Position numbers and translations under genes: made by a program. From Verrucomicrobiia bacterium (lineage in GTDB: Bacteria; Verrucomicrobiota; Verrucomicrobiia; Limisphaerales; UBA9464), in assembly GCA_019634635.1 (NCBI GenBank), contig JAHCBB010000001.1, forward strand, positions 1-64,000: 64,000 nt of DNA. The letters are read 5' to 3'. This document shows, piece after piece, positions 31,834-41,516 of this stretch. How positions within the stretch are numbered: the stretch's first letter is position 1; each line of letters opens with the position of its first letter. The notes beneath the pieces were generated by a model, which saw only the letters and a program-made list of their open reading frames with translations, ran no database searches and was not told the origin of the DNA.

Positions 31834-33114
31834 TCAGAGCCGCCGGAAGACGTCGGAGGCGGCGCGAATCGTTTCCTCGATGTCGCCCGGGGTGTGGGCG
31901 GTGGACAGGAAACCGGCTTCGAACTGGGAGGGCGCCAGATAAACTCCGGCGTCGAGCATCCCGTGAAAAAAACGTGCGAAGCGGTCCCGATCACATCGAA
32001 GGGCGTCACCCAGATGATGGACCGGCAGGTTGGTGAAGTATCCGCAGAACATCGAGCCAATGCGCTGCCATTGGAGGGCGATTCCGGCCCGGCGGGCCGC
32101 CTCGTTCATTCCGGATTCAAGCTGGGCGCCCAGCGATTCGAGGTGGGCGTATCCGTCGGCGGACTCCAACGTCTCCAGCGCCGCCAACCCGGCGGCCATG
32201 GCCAGGGGGTTCCCGCTGAGGGTTCCCGCCTGGTAGACCGGTCCCACCGGACTCAGCCGGTCCATGACATCTGCCCGGCCCCCGATGGCGCCGACGGGCA
32301 GGCCGCCGCCAATGACCTTGCCAAAACAGCTGAGGTCCGGTTCGAGTCCGAAGCGACCCTGCGCACCGTCGGGGCCCAGGCGGAACCCGGTCATGACCTC
32401 GTCGCAGACAAACAGGGCCCCATGTTGGCGGCAAAGCCGCTGCAAGGCTTCGTAGAAGCCCGGCTTTGGCAGGTACAGTCCGGCGTTGGCGGGGACGCCC
32501 TCAACAATGACCGCCGCGATCTCGGACCCCTTGCGCGTGAAGAGCGCATTCAGGGCGTCCGCGTCATTGTAGGGAAGGACCACCGTCAGCTTTGCCAGTT
32601 CGGATGGCACCCCGGCGCTGTCGGGCTGCCCATGCGTCAACGCACCGGAACCCGCCTTCACAAGCAGGCTGTCCGCATGCCCATGATAACAGCCGTCAAA
32701 CTTGACGATGACGTCCCGCCCCGTGACTCCCCGGGCGAGCCGGATGGCGGTCATGCAGGCCTCGGTTCCCGAGTTGCAGAAGCGCAGTTTCTGGACACCC
32801 GGGACCAATCGCCGAATGGCTCCGGCCAGTTTCAGTTCCCCTGCATGAGGGGTCCCAAAGCTCGTTCCGCGTTCCGCCGCCTCCCGGATGGCTGCCGTGA
32901 TCGCGGGATGAGCATGCCCCAGAATGGCCGGACCCCAGGTGCCCACGTAGTCCAACAGGCGGTTGCCATCAGCATCCGTCAGTCGGGCACCCGCCGCCGA
33001 CTCGACGAAGAACGGCGAGCCGCCCACGGCGCGGAATGCGCGCACCGGCGAATTGACGCCACCGGGGAAGTAGTCGAGGGCGGTGGCAAACAGGGCATCG
33101 GACCGGGCGCGCAT
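31834..33114 (-). CDS. hemL: Glutamate-1-semialdehyde 2,1-aminomutase
   Basis: 426 residues, PLP-dependent. Motifs: YFPGGVNSPVRAFRAVGGSP at the start, GTEACMTAIRLARG, CDEVMTGFR, and the PLP-binding K266 in CFGKVIGGGLPVGAIGGR, followed by YQAGTLSGNPLAMAAGL. It converts glutamate-1-semialdehyde to 5-aminolevulinate in the C5 pathway of haem synthesis. Full length, no partner genes adjacent. Confidence 0.97.
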   Translation of the reverse strand: MRARSDALFATALDYFPGGVNSPVRAFRAVGGSPFFVESAAGARLTDADGNRLLDYVGTWGPAILGHAHPAITAAIREAAERGTSFGTPHAGELKLAGAIRRLVPGVQKLRFCNSGTEACMTAIRLARGVTGRDVIVKFDGCYHGHADSLLVKAGSGALTHGQPDSAGVPSELAKLTVVLPYNDADALNALFTRKGSEIAAVIVEGVPANAGLYLPKPGFYEALQRLCRQHGALFVCDEVMTGFRLGPDGAQGRFGLEPDLSCFGKVIGGGLPVGAIGGRADVMDRLSPVGPVYQAGTLSGNPLAMAAGLAALETLESADGYAHLESLGAQLESGMNEAARRAGIALQWQRIGSMFCGYFTNLPVHHLGDALRCDRDRFARFFHGMLDAGVYLAPSQFEAGFLSTAHTPGDIEETIRAASDVFRRL

Positions 33115-33207
33115 TGCGTGACCCTAGCCCGGGGGGGTCCTGCTGACGAGCCCCGGGCTGGCGCACTGGCTGGCGGACGCTTCGGGGCCACCGTCGGCGC
33201 CGTGCAA

Positions 33208-36200
33208 TCACCGCCCGGTCAAGCCTTCGTCCGCACCGGGGATCCAGGTCTGTGGCGTACCCCGGATGCGAAGGAAGCGAGACCCGTCCTCGGGCAGCGG
33301 GATGTCGTCCTGGAGCGTGACCGTCTGCCATCCGTCTCCGGACTCAACGTTGAGCACCGTGGTGGGGGTCGGAAACCAGGTGAGGAGATCTTCCGACGCT
33401 TCGGCCCGGTCCACCCAACCGGCGGGTGGCGGGTTCGGGCGGGTGTAGGTGATGGTGAGATGACGTTCGGAACCGGATTCCACCGTGCCGAGCGACACTT
33501 CGTACGCCGGCGGAGCCGCCGGGGCGATTGGGATACCAGCGGCCGCAGGGCGGGGCCCGCTGGTGAGCGCCACGGAGGGTGAGGTGGATCCCACGAGCGA
33601 CTGAATGCGCACGTAGTCGAACAAGATCCAGTAGGAAACCCCCGAGCCAACGGGACCCGTGCGCACAAATTCCAGAGTGTTCGGACCGGGGGTCGCGCCA
33701 AGTGCCGAGGCCGGGAACTCCAGCGACACCTCCGTGGGCGCGCTGACGCGATTGGAATACACCACGGTGGACACGCCCGCGGAATTGCGGAATCGCACCA
33801 CCATGTCGTGCTCCGAGAACCCGGGCTGGACCACCCCACCGATGGCGAGAGCGCCGCCGGGGAATTCGAAACTGAGGCGCAATCTGGCTCCGGCTGCGGT
33901 GTGTGTGGGACTCAGGATGAAGTGAGCGCGGTTGGTCCGGTCGCCGATGGACAGCGCGCGTTCCCAGGCGCTGAACGGTTCATCATTCGGGACGTTCAGG
34001 GGGGCGGTCAGGCCGTTGAAACCGGCCGGATAAATGCCGGCGAAATAGAAATCATTGTCCGCGGTTGGATTGGCCGCGGGGTTGAATTGCGGGTCCCCGG
34101 GAATGCGTGTGACCAGACCGGGCGGCGCGTCATTCCGGTGATTCTGCTCACTGAACTCGGCGTAGGTCGAGGCGACCGGCGCCGACGGCGGTGCATTGAA
34201 GCCCAGCTGCCAGTCGTTGCGGGTGGGTGCCGAGCTGCCCAGACCCGGATTTTCAGACTCGGGCACTGATAATTCCATGTAGTCATACTGAATCCAGTAG
34301 GAATACCCCGTAGTTCCCAAGGGACCCGTCCGGACCACCTCAATCGAATTGGCCCCTGAGGTCGCCGACACGGAGCTGGCGGTGAAGTCCAGGATGAGTT
34401 CGGTTTGTCGCGAGATCCGTCCGGCGTAGATCTGGGTCGCCATTCCAGCGCCATTCCGGAAGCGGATCACCATGTCGTGGTCGGCAAAGCCCGGCTGGAC
34501 CACCCCGTTGATCATCCATCCGCCCCCGGCAAACTCGACCGCGAGGCGCAGAACAGTGGTTGCGGCAGCCTGGGTGGGATGGAGATGGAAATGGAACCGG
34601 TTCGTGCGATCACCCAGGGTGTGCGCCCGCTCCCAGGCGATGTCCGGTTCGTCAAACGGGACCGTCAGGGGTTGCGTGAGCCGGTTGAAACCGGCGGGAT
34701 AGACACCTGCGAAATAGTGATCGTCATCGGCACCCGGGTTGTTTGCCGGATTGTATTGCGGGTCCCCGGGGATCCGGGTGACGGCTCCGGGGGGCAGGTC
34801 GTTGATGTTGTTCTGAGGACTGAACTCCGCGTAGAGCGTGCCACCGGTGATATTGGGCGGCGCGTTGACCCCGATCGTCCAGACCGAGCGGATCGTCCCT
34901 GGCGACTGAGGTGCTTCCGGGGCTTCTGGGACCTCTGGAATTTCTGGGGCGCTCTGTGAGAGAACCACCGTGAATTCCCCGGTCGCACTCAACGGCGGTG
35001 TTCCATTGTCGGTCACGCGATACTCGACGAGATAGCTGTCGAGTTGCTGCCCGGATCCGGGGCTCCAGGTGACAAATCCACCCGGGGTGATTTGCAGGCC
35101 TGGCGGGCCCGAGAGGAGCTGGTAGGTGAGACTGTTGGGTGGCAGGTCGGGGTCGTTGGCGGCCAGCTGCACGGTCAGGGACGTGTTCACGGCAAGGATG
35201 CGGTCAGGAATCACCTGAGGCACCGGCGGCGCGTTGACCTCGCGGACGCTCACGGTGAATTCACTGGTGGCGCTTTGGGGATTCGGCCCGGCGTCGGTCA
35301 CCCGCACCCGCACCGTCTGGGTGGAAGGTCCCTGCGCCTCGGTGGGCGTCCAGGAAAGGCGGCCATCCGAACTCACGGTCATCCCCGATGGCCCGTTCAG
35401 AAGCGAGTAGGTCAGCGCCCCGGAGGGCGTTTCGGCATCCGAGCCCGGAGCGACGAACTTCTCGATGAACGCCGTGGCGATCTGGGCATGCCCGACGTTG
35501 TTGGGATGGACGTTATCCGTCCACATGCCCGTCGAGGGATCGAAGTAATCCCCGGCCCGCACGTGCTGCACATGAAGGCCGTCGCCAGCCAGCTCCGCGC
35601 AGATCTCGGACTGGATCCCGGTCAGGACGGCCATGCCCTCCTCACTGCCCACGAGGTAGCCTACGGGTGTGCTCTTGAGCGTGCCACCGACCCACACCGA
35701 GGGTCCATCGCCGCGGGAGAGGCCTGCCCGCGCGCTCGCGGATCCGGCCGCCCAGAGGATGGTGACCGGGTGTGGGCTGACTGTCGCCGTAACCACCACC
35801 GTGTGTGCGCCCTCGCTCAGGCCCGAAATCCGGTACAGGAGCGGTGAGGCCCAGATGCGTCCGTCGCCGGACGTGCCGACGTTGTGGGGTATGGGCGAAC
35901 TGGATGGATTGCCGTGCCGGGCGTTGCGATTGCCGAAGGCTCCGGTGCACGGCACCACGCCCCTTGGGATGCCATCCACGGTCACCGTAAAGGAGCCCAT
36001 GTCCGTTTGCGCCGTCGCCAGATATCCGATGTAGATGGCGCTCCCTGAAAGTCCGGAGAACGTCAGCGTGCTCCCGTTCGCGGTGGCTGTCCGCCCCATA
36101 TTGCCCCCAAACTGGGCGTACGGCTGCCACGTGCCGGAGGCGGACGCCGCCTGGGCGTAGGTCTTGCGGGAGGTGGGAATGGCCAGGTACGCGGCCGCAT

Positions 36201-37359
36201 GACGCAAGCTGGAGCGGTAGAAGTTTTGATAGGCGGTCTGGGTGGGCCGGCCGAAGCCATCGCGCCCGTCGTTGTAACCTGTCAGGAGCATGGACGCCTG
36301 CGTCGGAGCAATCACGTCCGGGGAGCGCACCGGCTGGCCGCCGTGGAAGCTGTTATTGGTCACCCGAAAGCCGGGCATGAGCTGCCAGTTGATGTCCGGA
36401 ATGCATGCGGAGCTGTAGGCCAGATTGGTCAGCGGCCAGCCCCGCGATTCCGCGGCACGGGCCAGCCAGGAATTGACCGACGCCGGCGACGCCGAAGCAC
36501 CGGCGGTGATGGAATCCCCGAAGGCGTAGGCGATGGTTCCGGGCTGATTGAGGCGTGGTCCGTTCAAGTTCAGGGCGAGCGGGGTCAACTCCGGGAGATT
36601 CTGATCCGGCACCACCGCGGCGATCGGGGCGGCGTTGTTGCCGGCGGGAGCGCTGAGCTGGACATAGTCGTAGATGAGCCAGTAGCTGTAGCCCGATTGC
36701 GCGGGTCCGGTGCGGACGAATTCGATCGAGTTGGGCCCTGCCGTGGCATTCACCTGGCCCGGGGTGAAGTTGAGCACGAGTTCGGTTGATGCGGTGAGGC
36801 GTCCGGAATACAGCTGGGTTGCCGCGCCCGATCCGTTGCGAAAACGGACCACGAGGTCGTGAGTGCCAAATCCGGACTGCACGACCCCGTTGATCATGAA
36901 GCCACCGGAGGCGTACTCGGCGCGAAGCGTCCAGGTGCCGCCTCCGGTCACCTGGCCGGCGTCCAGGTGGAAGTGCATCCGGTTCGTCCGGTCGCCGACG
37001 GTGTGGGCCCGCTCCCAGGCGGTCCACGGTTCATCGAATGGGACGGCAAGCGGGGCACCCAGCTGGTTGAACCCGGCCGGGTAGTTGCCGGCAAAATAGT
37101 AGTCGTTGTCCGCCCCAGGATTGTTCCCGGCGTTGAACTGCGGATCTCCAGACACCCGGGTGACCAGGCCGGGCGGCGCATCGTTCCTCCCATTCTCCTG
37201 GCTGAATTCGCCGTGCAGCGCGCTTCCCGAGGCGCCGGGTGGGGCATTTTCCCCAATCTGCCAGATTTGCCGGGGTGCGGCGGCGAGGGCGTCGCTCAGG
37301 AGGCCCAACATGATGGTGACGGCCGCAAGGCCGGAGGTGCGAAGGAATCGGGTGTCCAT
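33208..37359 (-). CDS. Large secreted SGNH hydrolase with three repeated beta-domains
   Basis: 1383 residues from ATG 37359 with a signal peptide (cleavage near ALAAAP, about 27). Layout: beta-domain A (about 27-240); SGNH/GDSL hydrolase (about 275-630) with AFGDSITAG and the catalytic D-x-x-H in TDNVHPNNVGH; two Ig/cadherin-like segments (about 640-800; SWTPTEAQGPSTQTVRVRVTD); beta-domains B (about 823-1036) and C (about 1045-1253); a final beta-region typical of Verrucomicrobiota exoproteins. Domains A-C share DRTNRxHFHL, AGxYPAGFN and a closing FDYV/YDYM. Likely an extracellular carbohydrate esterase; substrate unknown. Confidence 0.85.
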   Translation of the reverse strand: MDTRFLRTSGLAAVTIMLGLLSDALAAAPRQIWQIGENAPPGASGSALHGEFSQENGRNDAPPGLVTRVSGDPQFNAGNNPGADNDYYFAGNYPAGFNQLGAPLAVPFDEPWTAWERAHTVGDRTNRMHFHLDAGQVTGGGTWTLRAEYASGGFMINGVVQSGFGTHDLVVRFRNGSGAATQLYSGRLTASTELVLNFTPGQVNATAGPNSIEFVRTGPAQSGYSYWLIYDYVQLSAPAGNNAAPIAAVVPDQNLPELTPLALNLNGPRLNQPGTIAYAFGDSITAGASASPASVNSWLARAAESRGWPLTNLAYSSACIPDINWQLMPGFRVTNNSFHGGQPVRSPDVIAPTQASMLLTGYNDGRDGFGRPTQTAYQNFYRSSLRHAAAYLAIPTSRKTYAQAASASGTWQPYAQFGGNMGRTATANGSTLTFSGLSGSAIYIGYLATAQTDMGSFTVTVDGIPRGVVPCTGAFGNRNARHGNPSSSPIPHNVGTSGDGRIWASPLLYRISGLSEGAHTVVVTATVSPHPVTILWAAGSASARAGLSRGDGPSVWVGGTLKSTPVGYLVGSEEGMAVLTGIQSEICAELAGDGLHVQHVRAGDYFDPSTGMWTDNVHPNNVGHAQIATAFIEKFVAPGSDAETPSGALTYSLLNGPSGMTVSSDGRLSWTPTEAQGPSTQTVRVRVTDAGPNPQSATSEFTVSVREVNAPPVPQVIPDRILAVNTSLTVQLAANDPDLPPNSLTYQLLSGPPGLQITPGGFVTWSPGSGQQLDSYLVEYRVTDNGTPPLSATGEFTVVLSQSAPEIPEVPEAPEAPQSPGTIRSVWTIGVNAPPNITGGTLYAEFSPQNNINDLPPGAVTRIPGDPQYNPANNPGADDDHYFAGVYPAGFNRLTQPLTVPFDEPDIAWERAHTLGDRTNRFHFHLHPTQAAATTVLRLAVEFAGGGWMINGVVQPGFADHDMVIRFRNGAGMATQIYAGRISRQTELILDFTASSVSATSGANSIEVVRTGPLGTTGYSYWIQYDYMELSVPESENPGLGSSAPTRNDWQLGFNAPPSAPVASTYAEFSEQNHRNDAPPGLVTRIPGDPQFNPAANPTADNDFYFAGIYPAGFNGLTAPLNVPNDEPFSAWERALSIGDRTNRAHFILSPTHTAAGARLRLSFEFPGGALAIGGVVQPGFSEHDMVVRFRNSAGVSTVVYSNRVSAPTEVSLEFPASALGATPGPNTLEFVRTGPVGSGVSYWILFDYVRIQSLVGSTSPSVALTSGPRPAAAGIPIAPAAPPAYEVSLGTVESGSERHLTITYTRPNPPPAGWVDRAEASEDLLTWFPTPTTVLNVESGDGWQTVTLQDDIPLPEDGSRFLRIRGTPQTWIPGADEGLTGR

Positions 37360-37440
37360 AAGTTGCCTAGGGGGGCGGCCGTGCTGAGAATGCGGGGTGA
37401 TGGACAGTCTGGGGCCTGACCGAACCACGCTGCCTTTGCG

Positions 37441-37469
37441 TTATTACCGAAATGAATATTCGATGGCAA
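37441..37469 (-). promoter_or_regulatory. Sigma-70-type promoter for the SGNH hydrolase gene
   Basis: On the minus strand TTGCCA and TAATAA are separated by 17 bases, in an AT-rich patch that stands out from the GC-rich background. Transcription would start near 37434 and leave a leader of about 75 bases before the ATG at 37359. Confidence 0.5.
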
Positions 37470-37526
37470 GCCTCTGAACCGCACAATTGGCCAACCCACA
37501 TACAGTCTCCGCGCCGGGGAAGGCCC

Positions 37527-38789
37527 TCACTCACCGGCCGCCCGTTCAATGCGCGCTCCAAGACCCCGCAGCTTGTCCTCCATCCGCTCATAGCCGCGGT
37601 CCAGATGGTAGATGCGATGGACCTGCGTGGACCCGCGCGCGGCCAGTCCGGCAATCACCAGGGCGGCACTGGCCCGGAGATCGCTGGCCATCACCGGAGC
37701 GCCGCTCAGGGTGCGCCCTCCCTTCACGATTGCGTTGGGTCCCTCAATGGCGATGTCCGCGCCCAACCGCAGGAGTTCCGCGACATGCATGAACCGGGAT
37801 TCGAAAATCCGCTCGGTGATCACACTGATGCCTGACGCCAATGTCATAAGCGCCATGAATTGTGCCTGCACGTCGGTGGGAAATCCTGCATAGGGTTGTG
37901 TGGTCACATCGGCGGGCTTGAGCGGACCCCGGCGGCTCACCCGCAGGGCGGATCCGGTCCGCTCCACCGTCACACCGGCCTCCCGCAACTTGTCGAGCAC
38001 GGCGGCAAAGTGTTCGGGACGCGCCCCATGCAAGGTGACATCGCCCCGGGTCGCAGCCGCGGCGCAGAGGAAGGTGCAGGCCTCGATGCGGTCCGGAATC
38101 ACCTCGTGCCGGGTCCCATGGAGCTCCGGCACGCCGGTCACCGTCAGCGTCGGGCTCCCAATGCCTCCAATGCGGGCCCCCATGGCCACGAGGAAGCCGG
38201 CCAGGTCGGCGACTTCCGGTTCGCAGGCCGCGCTCTCGATCACGGTCACGCCGTCCGCCAGCACCGACGCCATCAGAATGTTGGCCGTGCCGAGGACTGT
38301 CGGGCCGGCGCGGCCCCCGAGAAAAATGGTGGTTCCAGACAGGCGTCGAACCTTGGCATGCACGTAACCACCCTCGATCCGAATGCGCGCGCCAAGGGCG
38401 GTCAGGCCCTTGAGGTGGAGATCAATCGGGCGGGTTCCGATCACGCAGCCCCCGGGAAGCGAGACGCTCGCCGCGCGCAACCTCCCGAGGAGCGGACCGA
38501 GGATGCAGATGCTGCCCCGCATCTTCCGGATCAGCTCGTAGTCCCCGAAGCCGCGGATTTTGGCGGCACGCACGGTCACGACATCGCCCTCGCGCGACAC
38601 CGACGCGCCGAGCGACTTGAGGATGCTCAACATGAATGCCACGTCGCTCAGGTCGGGCACGCGCCGGACGATGCAGGTGTCGCCGGTCAGCAGCGTGGCG
38701 GCCAGGATGGGAAGAACGGCGTTCTTGGAGCCGCTGATGGTGACCTCGCCGCGCAACGGCGTGCCGCCCTGAATGATGAAGCTGTCCAT
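37527..38789 (-). CDS. murA: UDP-N-acetylglucosamine 1-carboxyvinyltransferase
   Basis: 420 residues. The start MDSFIIQGGTPLRGEVTISGSKNAVLPILAA, the active-site loop with C115 (SLPGGCVIGTRPIDLHLKGL), and the end RIYHLDRGYERMEDKLRGLGA are canonical MurA. It transfers enolpyruvate to UDP-GlcNAc, the first step of peptidoglycan synthesis. Cys rather than Asp at 115 predicts fosfomycin sensitivity of the target. It follows prmC by 25 bases on the same strand. Confidence 0.97.
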   Translation of the reverse strand: MDSFIIQGGTPLRGEVTISGSKNAVLPILAATLLTGDTCIVRRVPDLSDVAFMLSILKSLGASVSREGDVVTVRAAKIRGFGDYELIRKMRGSICILGPLLGRLRAASVSLPGGCVIGTRPIDLHLKGLTALGARIRIEGGYVHAKVRRLSGTTIFLGGRAGPTVLGTANILMASVLADGVTVIESAACEPEVADLAGFLVAMGARIGGIGSPTLTVTGVPELHGTRHEVIPDRIEACTFLCAAAATRGDVTLHGARPEHFAAVLDKLREAGVTVERTGSALRVSRRGPLKPADVTTQPYAGFPTDVQAQFMALMTLASGISVITERIFESRFMHVAELLRLGADIAIEGPNAIVKGGRTLSGAPVMASDLRASAALVIAGLAARGSTQVHRIYHLDRGYERMEDKLRGLGARIERAAGE

Positions 38790-38814
38790 GACCGGGTTGC
38801 AGTGCGCGCCCGGG

Positions 38815-39717
38815 TCAGGTCCCGGGTGGGACGCGTGACGCCGGAAGCGGGGTCACGATGAGAATGCGGTCCCGGCCGGACAAGTCTTTCTCGACCCGTT
38901 CCACCGTCCATGCGGTGTTGGTGAAGAGTTCCCGCACCGCCGCCGCCTGCCCATCCCCGAACTCCAGCATCAGGCACCCCGGGCGGCGCATCCGGTGCGA
39001 GGCCTCCACCGCGAGCCGTCGGAAAAAGCTCAGTCCGTCCGGACCCCCATCCAGCGCGAGCCGCGGCTCGTGGTCCCGCACCTCCGGGTCAAGCGACCCG
39101 ATGTCCGCCGTGGGGATGTAGGGCGGATTCGCAACGAGCAGATCAAAGCCGCGCCGGGGTTCCCCCTCCCCGTCGGGCAACGCGGCGAAACCGTCCCCGC
39201 AATGAAACGCGATCCGGTCCGTTCCCAGGGGACGCGCGTTCTCCCGTGCGCGGTCCAGTGCCGGCACGGAGAGCTCCAGGGCGTGGACTTCGGCTGCGGG
39301 AATTGCGGCGGCGATCGCGATGGCGAGGCAGCCGGAGCCGGTGCCGAAGTCCAGCACCCGCGGTGTCGCCGAGGCGTCGGGCCTCCGGAGGCGTTCGATC
39401 GCGAGTTGTGCCAGCCGCTCTGTTTCCGGGCGCGGGATCAGGACTTCCGGACCGACCCGCAGTTCGTGCCCGAGGAATGCGGCAGTTCCCGTGAGGTGCT
39501 GAAGCGGCTCCCTGCGGCCCCGCCGCCGCACCAGATCCCGCACCGCGGCGGTCTCCGGGGCGCCCACCACCCGGTCAAACTCCAGGTACAGCCGCAGGCG
39601 TGGCTGGCGCAGGACATGGGACAGGATGAGCTCGGCGTTGAGCCGCGCGGATTCGACACCCCGTGCTTCCAGGAACTCCGTGCTGCGACGGAGGATCTCA
39701 AGGACGGTCAGCGACAC
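38815..39717 (-). CDS. prmC: Release-factor glutamine methyltransferase
   Basis: 300 residues from GTG 39717, where similarity begins (VLEILRRSTEFLEARGVESAR); upstream in-frame starts would add unrelated sequence. Motifs: REPLQHLTGTAAFLGHEL, PRPETERLA, SAM-binding DFGTGSGCLAIAIA, and the catalytic NPPY (about 196-199). It methylates the GGQ glutamine of peptide release factors. Neighbour murA is downstream; prfA is not in the window. Confidence 0.95.
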   Translation of the reverse strand: MSLTVLEILRRSTEFLEARGVESARLNAELILSHVLRQPRLRLYLEFDRVVGAPETAAVRDLVRRRGRREPLQHLTGTAAFLGHELRVGPEVLIPRPETERLAQLAIERLRRPDASATPRVLDFGTGSGCLAIAIAAAIPAAEVHALELSVPALDRARENARPLGTDRIAFHCGDGFAALPDGEGEPRRGFDLLVANPPYIPTADIGSLDPEVRDHEPRLALDGGPDGLSFFRRLAVEASHRMRRPGCLMLEFGDGQAAAVRELFTNTAWTVERVEKDLSGRDRILIVTPLPASRVPPGT

Positions 39718-39867
39718 CGCCGGACGCTGAACGCAACCGGGTGGCGGGTGCAAGGCAGCGCGGGGCAGACTTTGCTTCGCATTGGCGCGGCCCGCAGTGG
39801 GGTCGGCGAGCCTGCGGGCGGGGCAAGGCTCCCACGAACCGAACGTGCAACCGCGAGCCGGGCCTGT

Positions 39868-39882
39868 GGGGACTCCACACGC
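39868..39882 (+). repeat. GGGGACTCCACACGC intergenic motif, copy 1
   Basis: Identical 15 bases occur at 44308-44322. Here the core is flanked so that TGTGG and CCACA form a short inverted repeat, and CCCCACCGG follows 17 bases later. It lies in the 278-base divergent gap between prmC and the gamma-carbonic-anhydrase-like gene. Confidence 0.4.
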
Positions 39883-39995
39883 TGGCACAGGGACCTTTAC
39901 CCCACCGGTCGAAGGGGCGGAGCCGCGCCTGGCCCGGCCCGCGCTGTTCGTTTTGCGGGATTGATGGTCCCCCGATCAGACGAGAGTCTCGACGT

Positions 39996-40538
39996 GTGGA
40001 CGCACTGGAAGCCCGCTTGGACACCTTTCTCCAAAAATCGCCCACGCTCGGGCGCGATGTGTACATTGCGACGACGGCCGTGGTGATCGGTGACGTCACC
40101 CTGGGGGACGCCAGCAGCGTCTGGTACGGCGCCGTGTTGCGCGGTGACATCAACCGGATCGTGGTGGGGCATCACACCAATGTGCAGGACAACGCGGTGC
40201 TGCATCTGGCGGACGATTTTCCCTGCGTGGTTGGGTCCTGGGTGACCATCGGGCATTCGGCGATCGTGCACGCCTGCACGGTGGGGGACGAGTGCCTGAT
40301 CGGGATGGGGGCAACGATTCTCGATGGCGCAGTCATCGGGAACCAATGCCTGGTGGGGGCCAACACCCTGGTGCCGCAGGGCATGCACGTGCCGCCGGGT
40401 TCCCTCGTGGTGGGTTCGCCGGCGGTGGTGAAACGCCCACTGACAACAAGCGAGCGGTCCGGGCTCAAGCACTGGGCGCAAAAGTACGTGGTCAACGGGG
40501 CCTACTGTCTCAGACACGCCATCAATGTCCGGCCATAG
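39996..40538 (+). CDS. Gamma-carbonic-anhydrase-like hexapeptide protein
   Basis: 180 residues from GTG 39996. A left-handed beta-helix of hexapeptide repeats (VIGDVTLGDASSVWYGAVLR, IGHSAIVHACTVG, IGMGATILDGAVIGNQCLVG) with the three zinc ligands of the gamma-CA/YrdA family at H70, H87 and H92. Many such proteins show little carbonic anhydrase activity, so the reaction is uncertain. Cytoplasmic, likely trimeric. No operon partner. Confidence 0.92.
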   Translation: MDALEARLDTFLQKSPTLGRDVYIATTAVVIGDVTLGDASSVWYGAVLRGDINRIVVGHHTNVQDNAVLHLADDFPCVVGSWVTIGHSAIVHACTVGDECLIGMGATILDGAVIGNQCLVGANTLVPQGMHVPPGSLVVGSPAVVKRPLTTSERSGLKHWAQKYVVNGAYCLRHAINVRP

Positions 40539-40663
40539 GGCCGCGCTCCGGCCTGGGTGGCTGGCCCTGGGCGTCTCGACCCGCGCGGGCCCAGGGCGTT
40601 CCGCGCTCCGGGCATCGCTGATTCGATATCGCCCGACGGGCATCGGCCACCTAGCCTGACGCG

Positions 40664-41503
40664 GTGTCGGATTCCACGATGCGCCTTTGGCGTGACCTCA
40701 GGCAGCCAGGGCGACTTTTCCTGATTGCGGGCCCCTGCGTGCTGGAGGATGAGGCGCTGTGCCTGCGGATTGGCCGCCGGATGAAGGCGCTCTGCGCAAC
40801 GCTGGAGATCCCGTTCGTGTTCAAGGCCAGCTATGACAAGGCCAACCGCACCTCCGGAACGTCCTTTCGCGGCCCCGGACTGGAGGAGGGGTTGCGAATC
40901 CTGGAACGGATTCGCGGCCGTCTGGGAGTTCCCGTGCTCACCGATGTCCACACCGCGGAGGAGGCCGCAACGGCCGGCCAGGTGTGCGACGCCCTGCAGA
41001 TCCCCGCCTTCCTCTGCCGCCAGACGGACTTGATCGAGGCCGCGGTGGCCACCGGGGCGGTGGTCAACATCAAGAAGGGGCAATTCCTGGCACCCGAAGA
41101 CATGCGGGCAGTGGTCGCCAAGGCCCGGTCGGCGTGCTCGTCCGGAAATCCCGGGCTGCTGTTGACCGAACGCGGGACCACCTTTGGCTACCATAACCTG
41201 GTCGCCGACATGCGCTCGCTGCCCATTCTCGCGCGCCTCGGATATCCGGTGGTCTTTGACGCGACTCATTCGGTCCAGCTTCCGGGGGGTGGGGGTGACC
41301 GATCCGGGGGGCAGCGGGAGTTTGCACCCGTGCTGGCCCGCTGTGCCGTGGCGGCCGGAGCGAACGGTCTCTTCATCGAGACGCATCCGGACCCGGACCG
41401 GGCGCCGAGTGACGGCCCGAACATGATGCCGCTCGACCACATGGGCCCGCTCCTCCGGCAGTGCGTTCGCATTCACCGCGCACTGCACCGCCGGGGATCC
41501 TGA
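40664..41503 (+). CDS. kdsA: 3-deoxy-8-phosphooctulonate synthase
   Basis: 279 residues from GTG 40664 (ATG 40679 is possible). Diagnostic segments: [90 protein letters not shown] and [12 protein letters not shown]. It condenses PEP with arabinose 5-phosphate to Kdo-8-phosphate, so the cell makes Kdo-containing LPS. Confidence 0.97.
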   Translation: MSDSTMRLWRDLRQPGRLFLIAGPCVLEDEALCLRIGRRMKALCATLEIPFVFKASYDKANRTSGTSFRGPGLEEGLRILERIRGRLGVPVLTDVHTAEEAATAGQVCDALQIPAFLCRQTDLIEAAVATGAVVNIKKGQFLAPEDMRAVVAKARSACSSGNPGLLLTERGTTFGYHNLVADMRSLPILARLGYPVVFDATHSVQLPGGGGDRSGGQREFAPVLARCAVAAGANGLFIETHPDPDRAPSDGPNMMPLDHMGPLLRQCVRIHRALHRRGS

Positions 41504-41516
41504 GCCGGAACGGGAT

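Noticed and set aside
39883..39900. TGGCAC in the prmC/gamma-CA gap as a sigma-54 promoter
   Set aside because: The -24 hexamer is perfect but no GC occurs 10 bases after GG.
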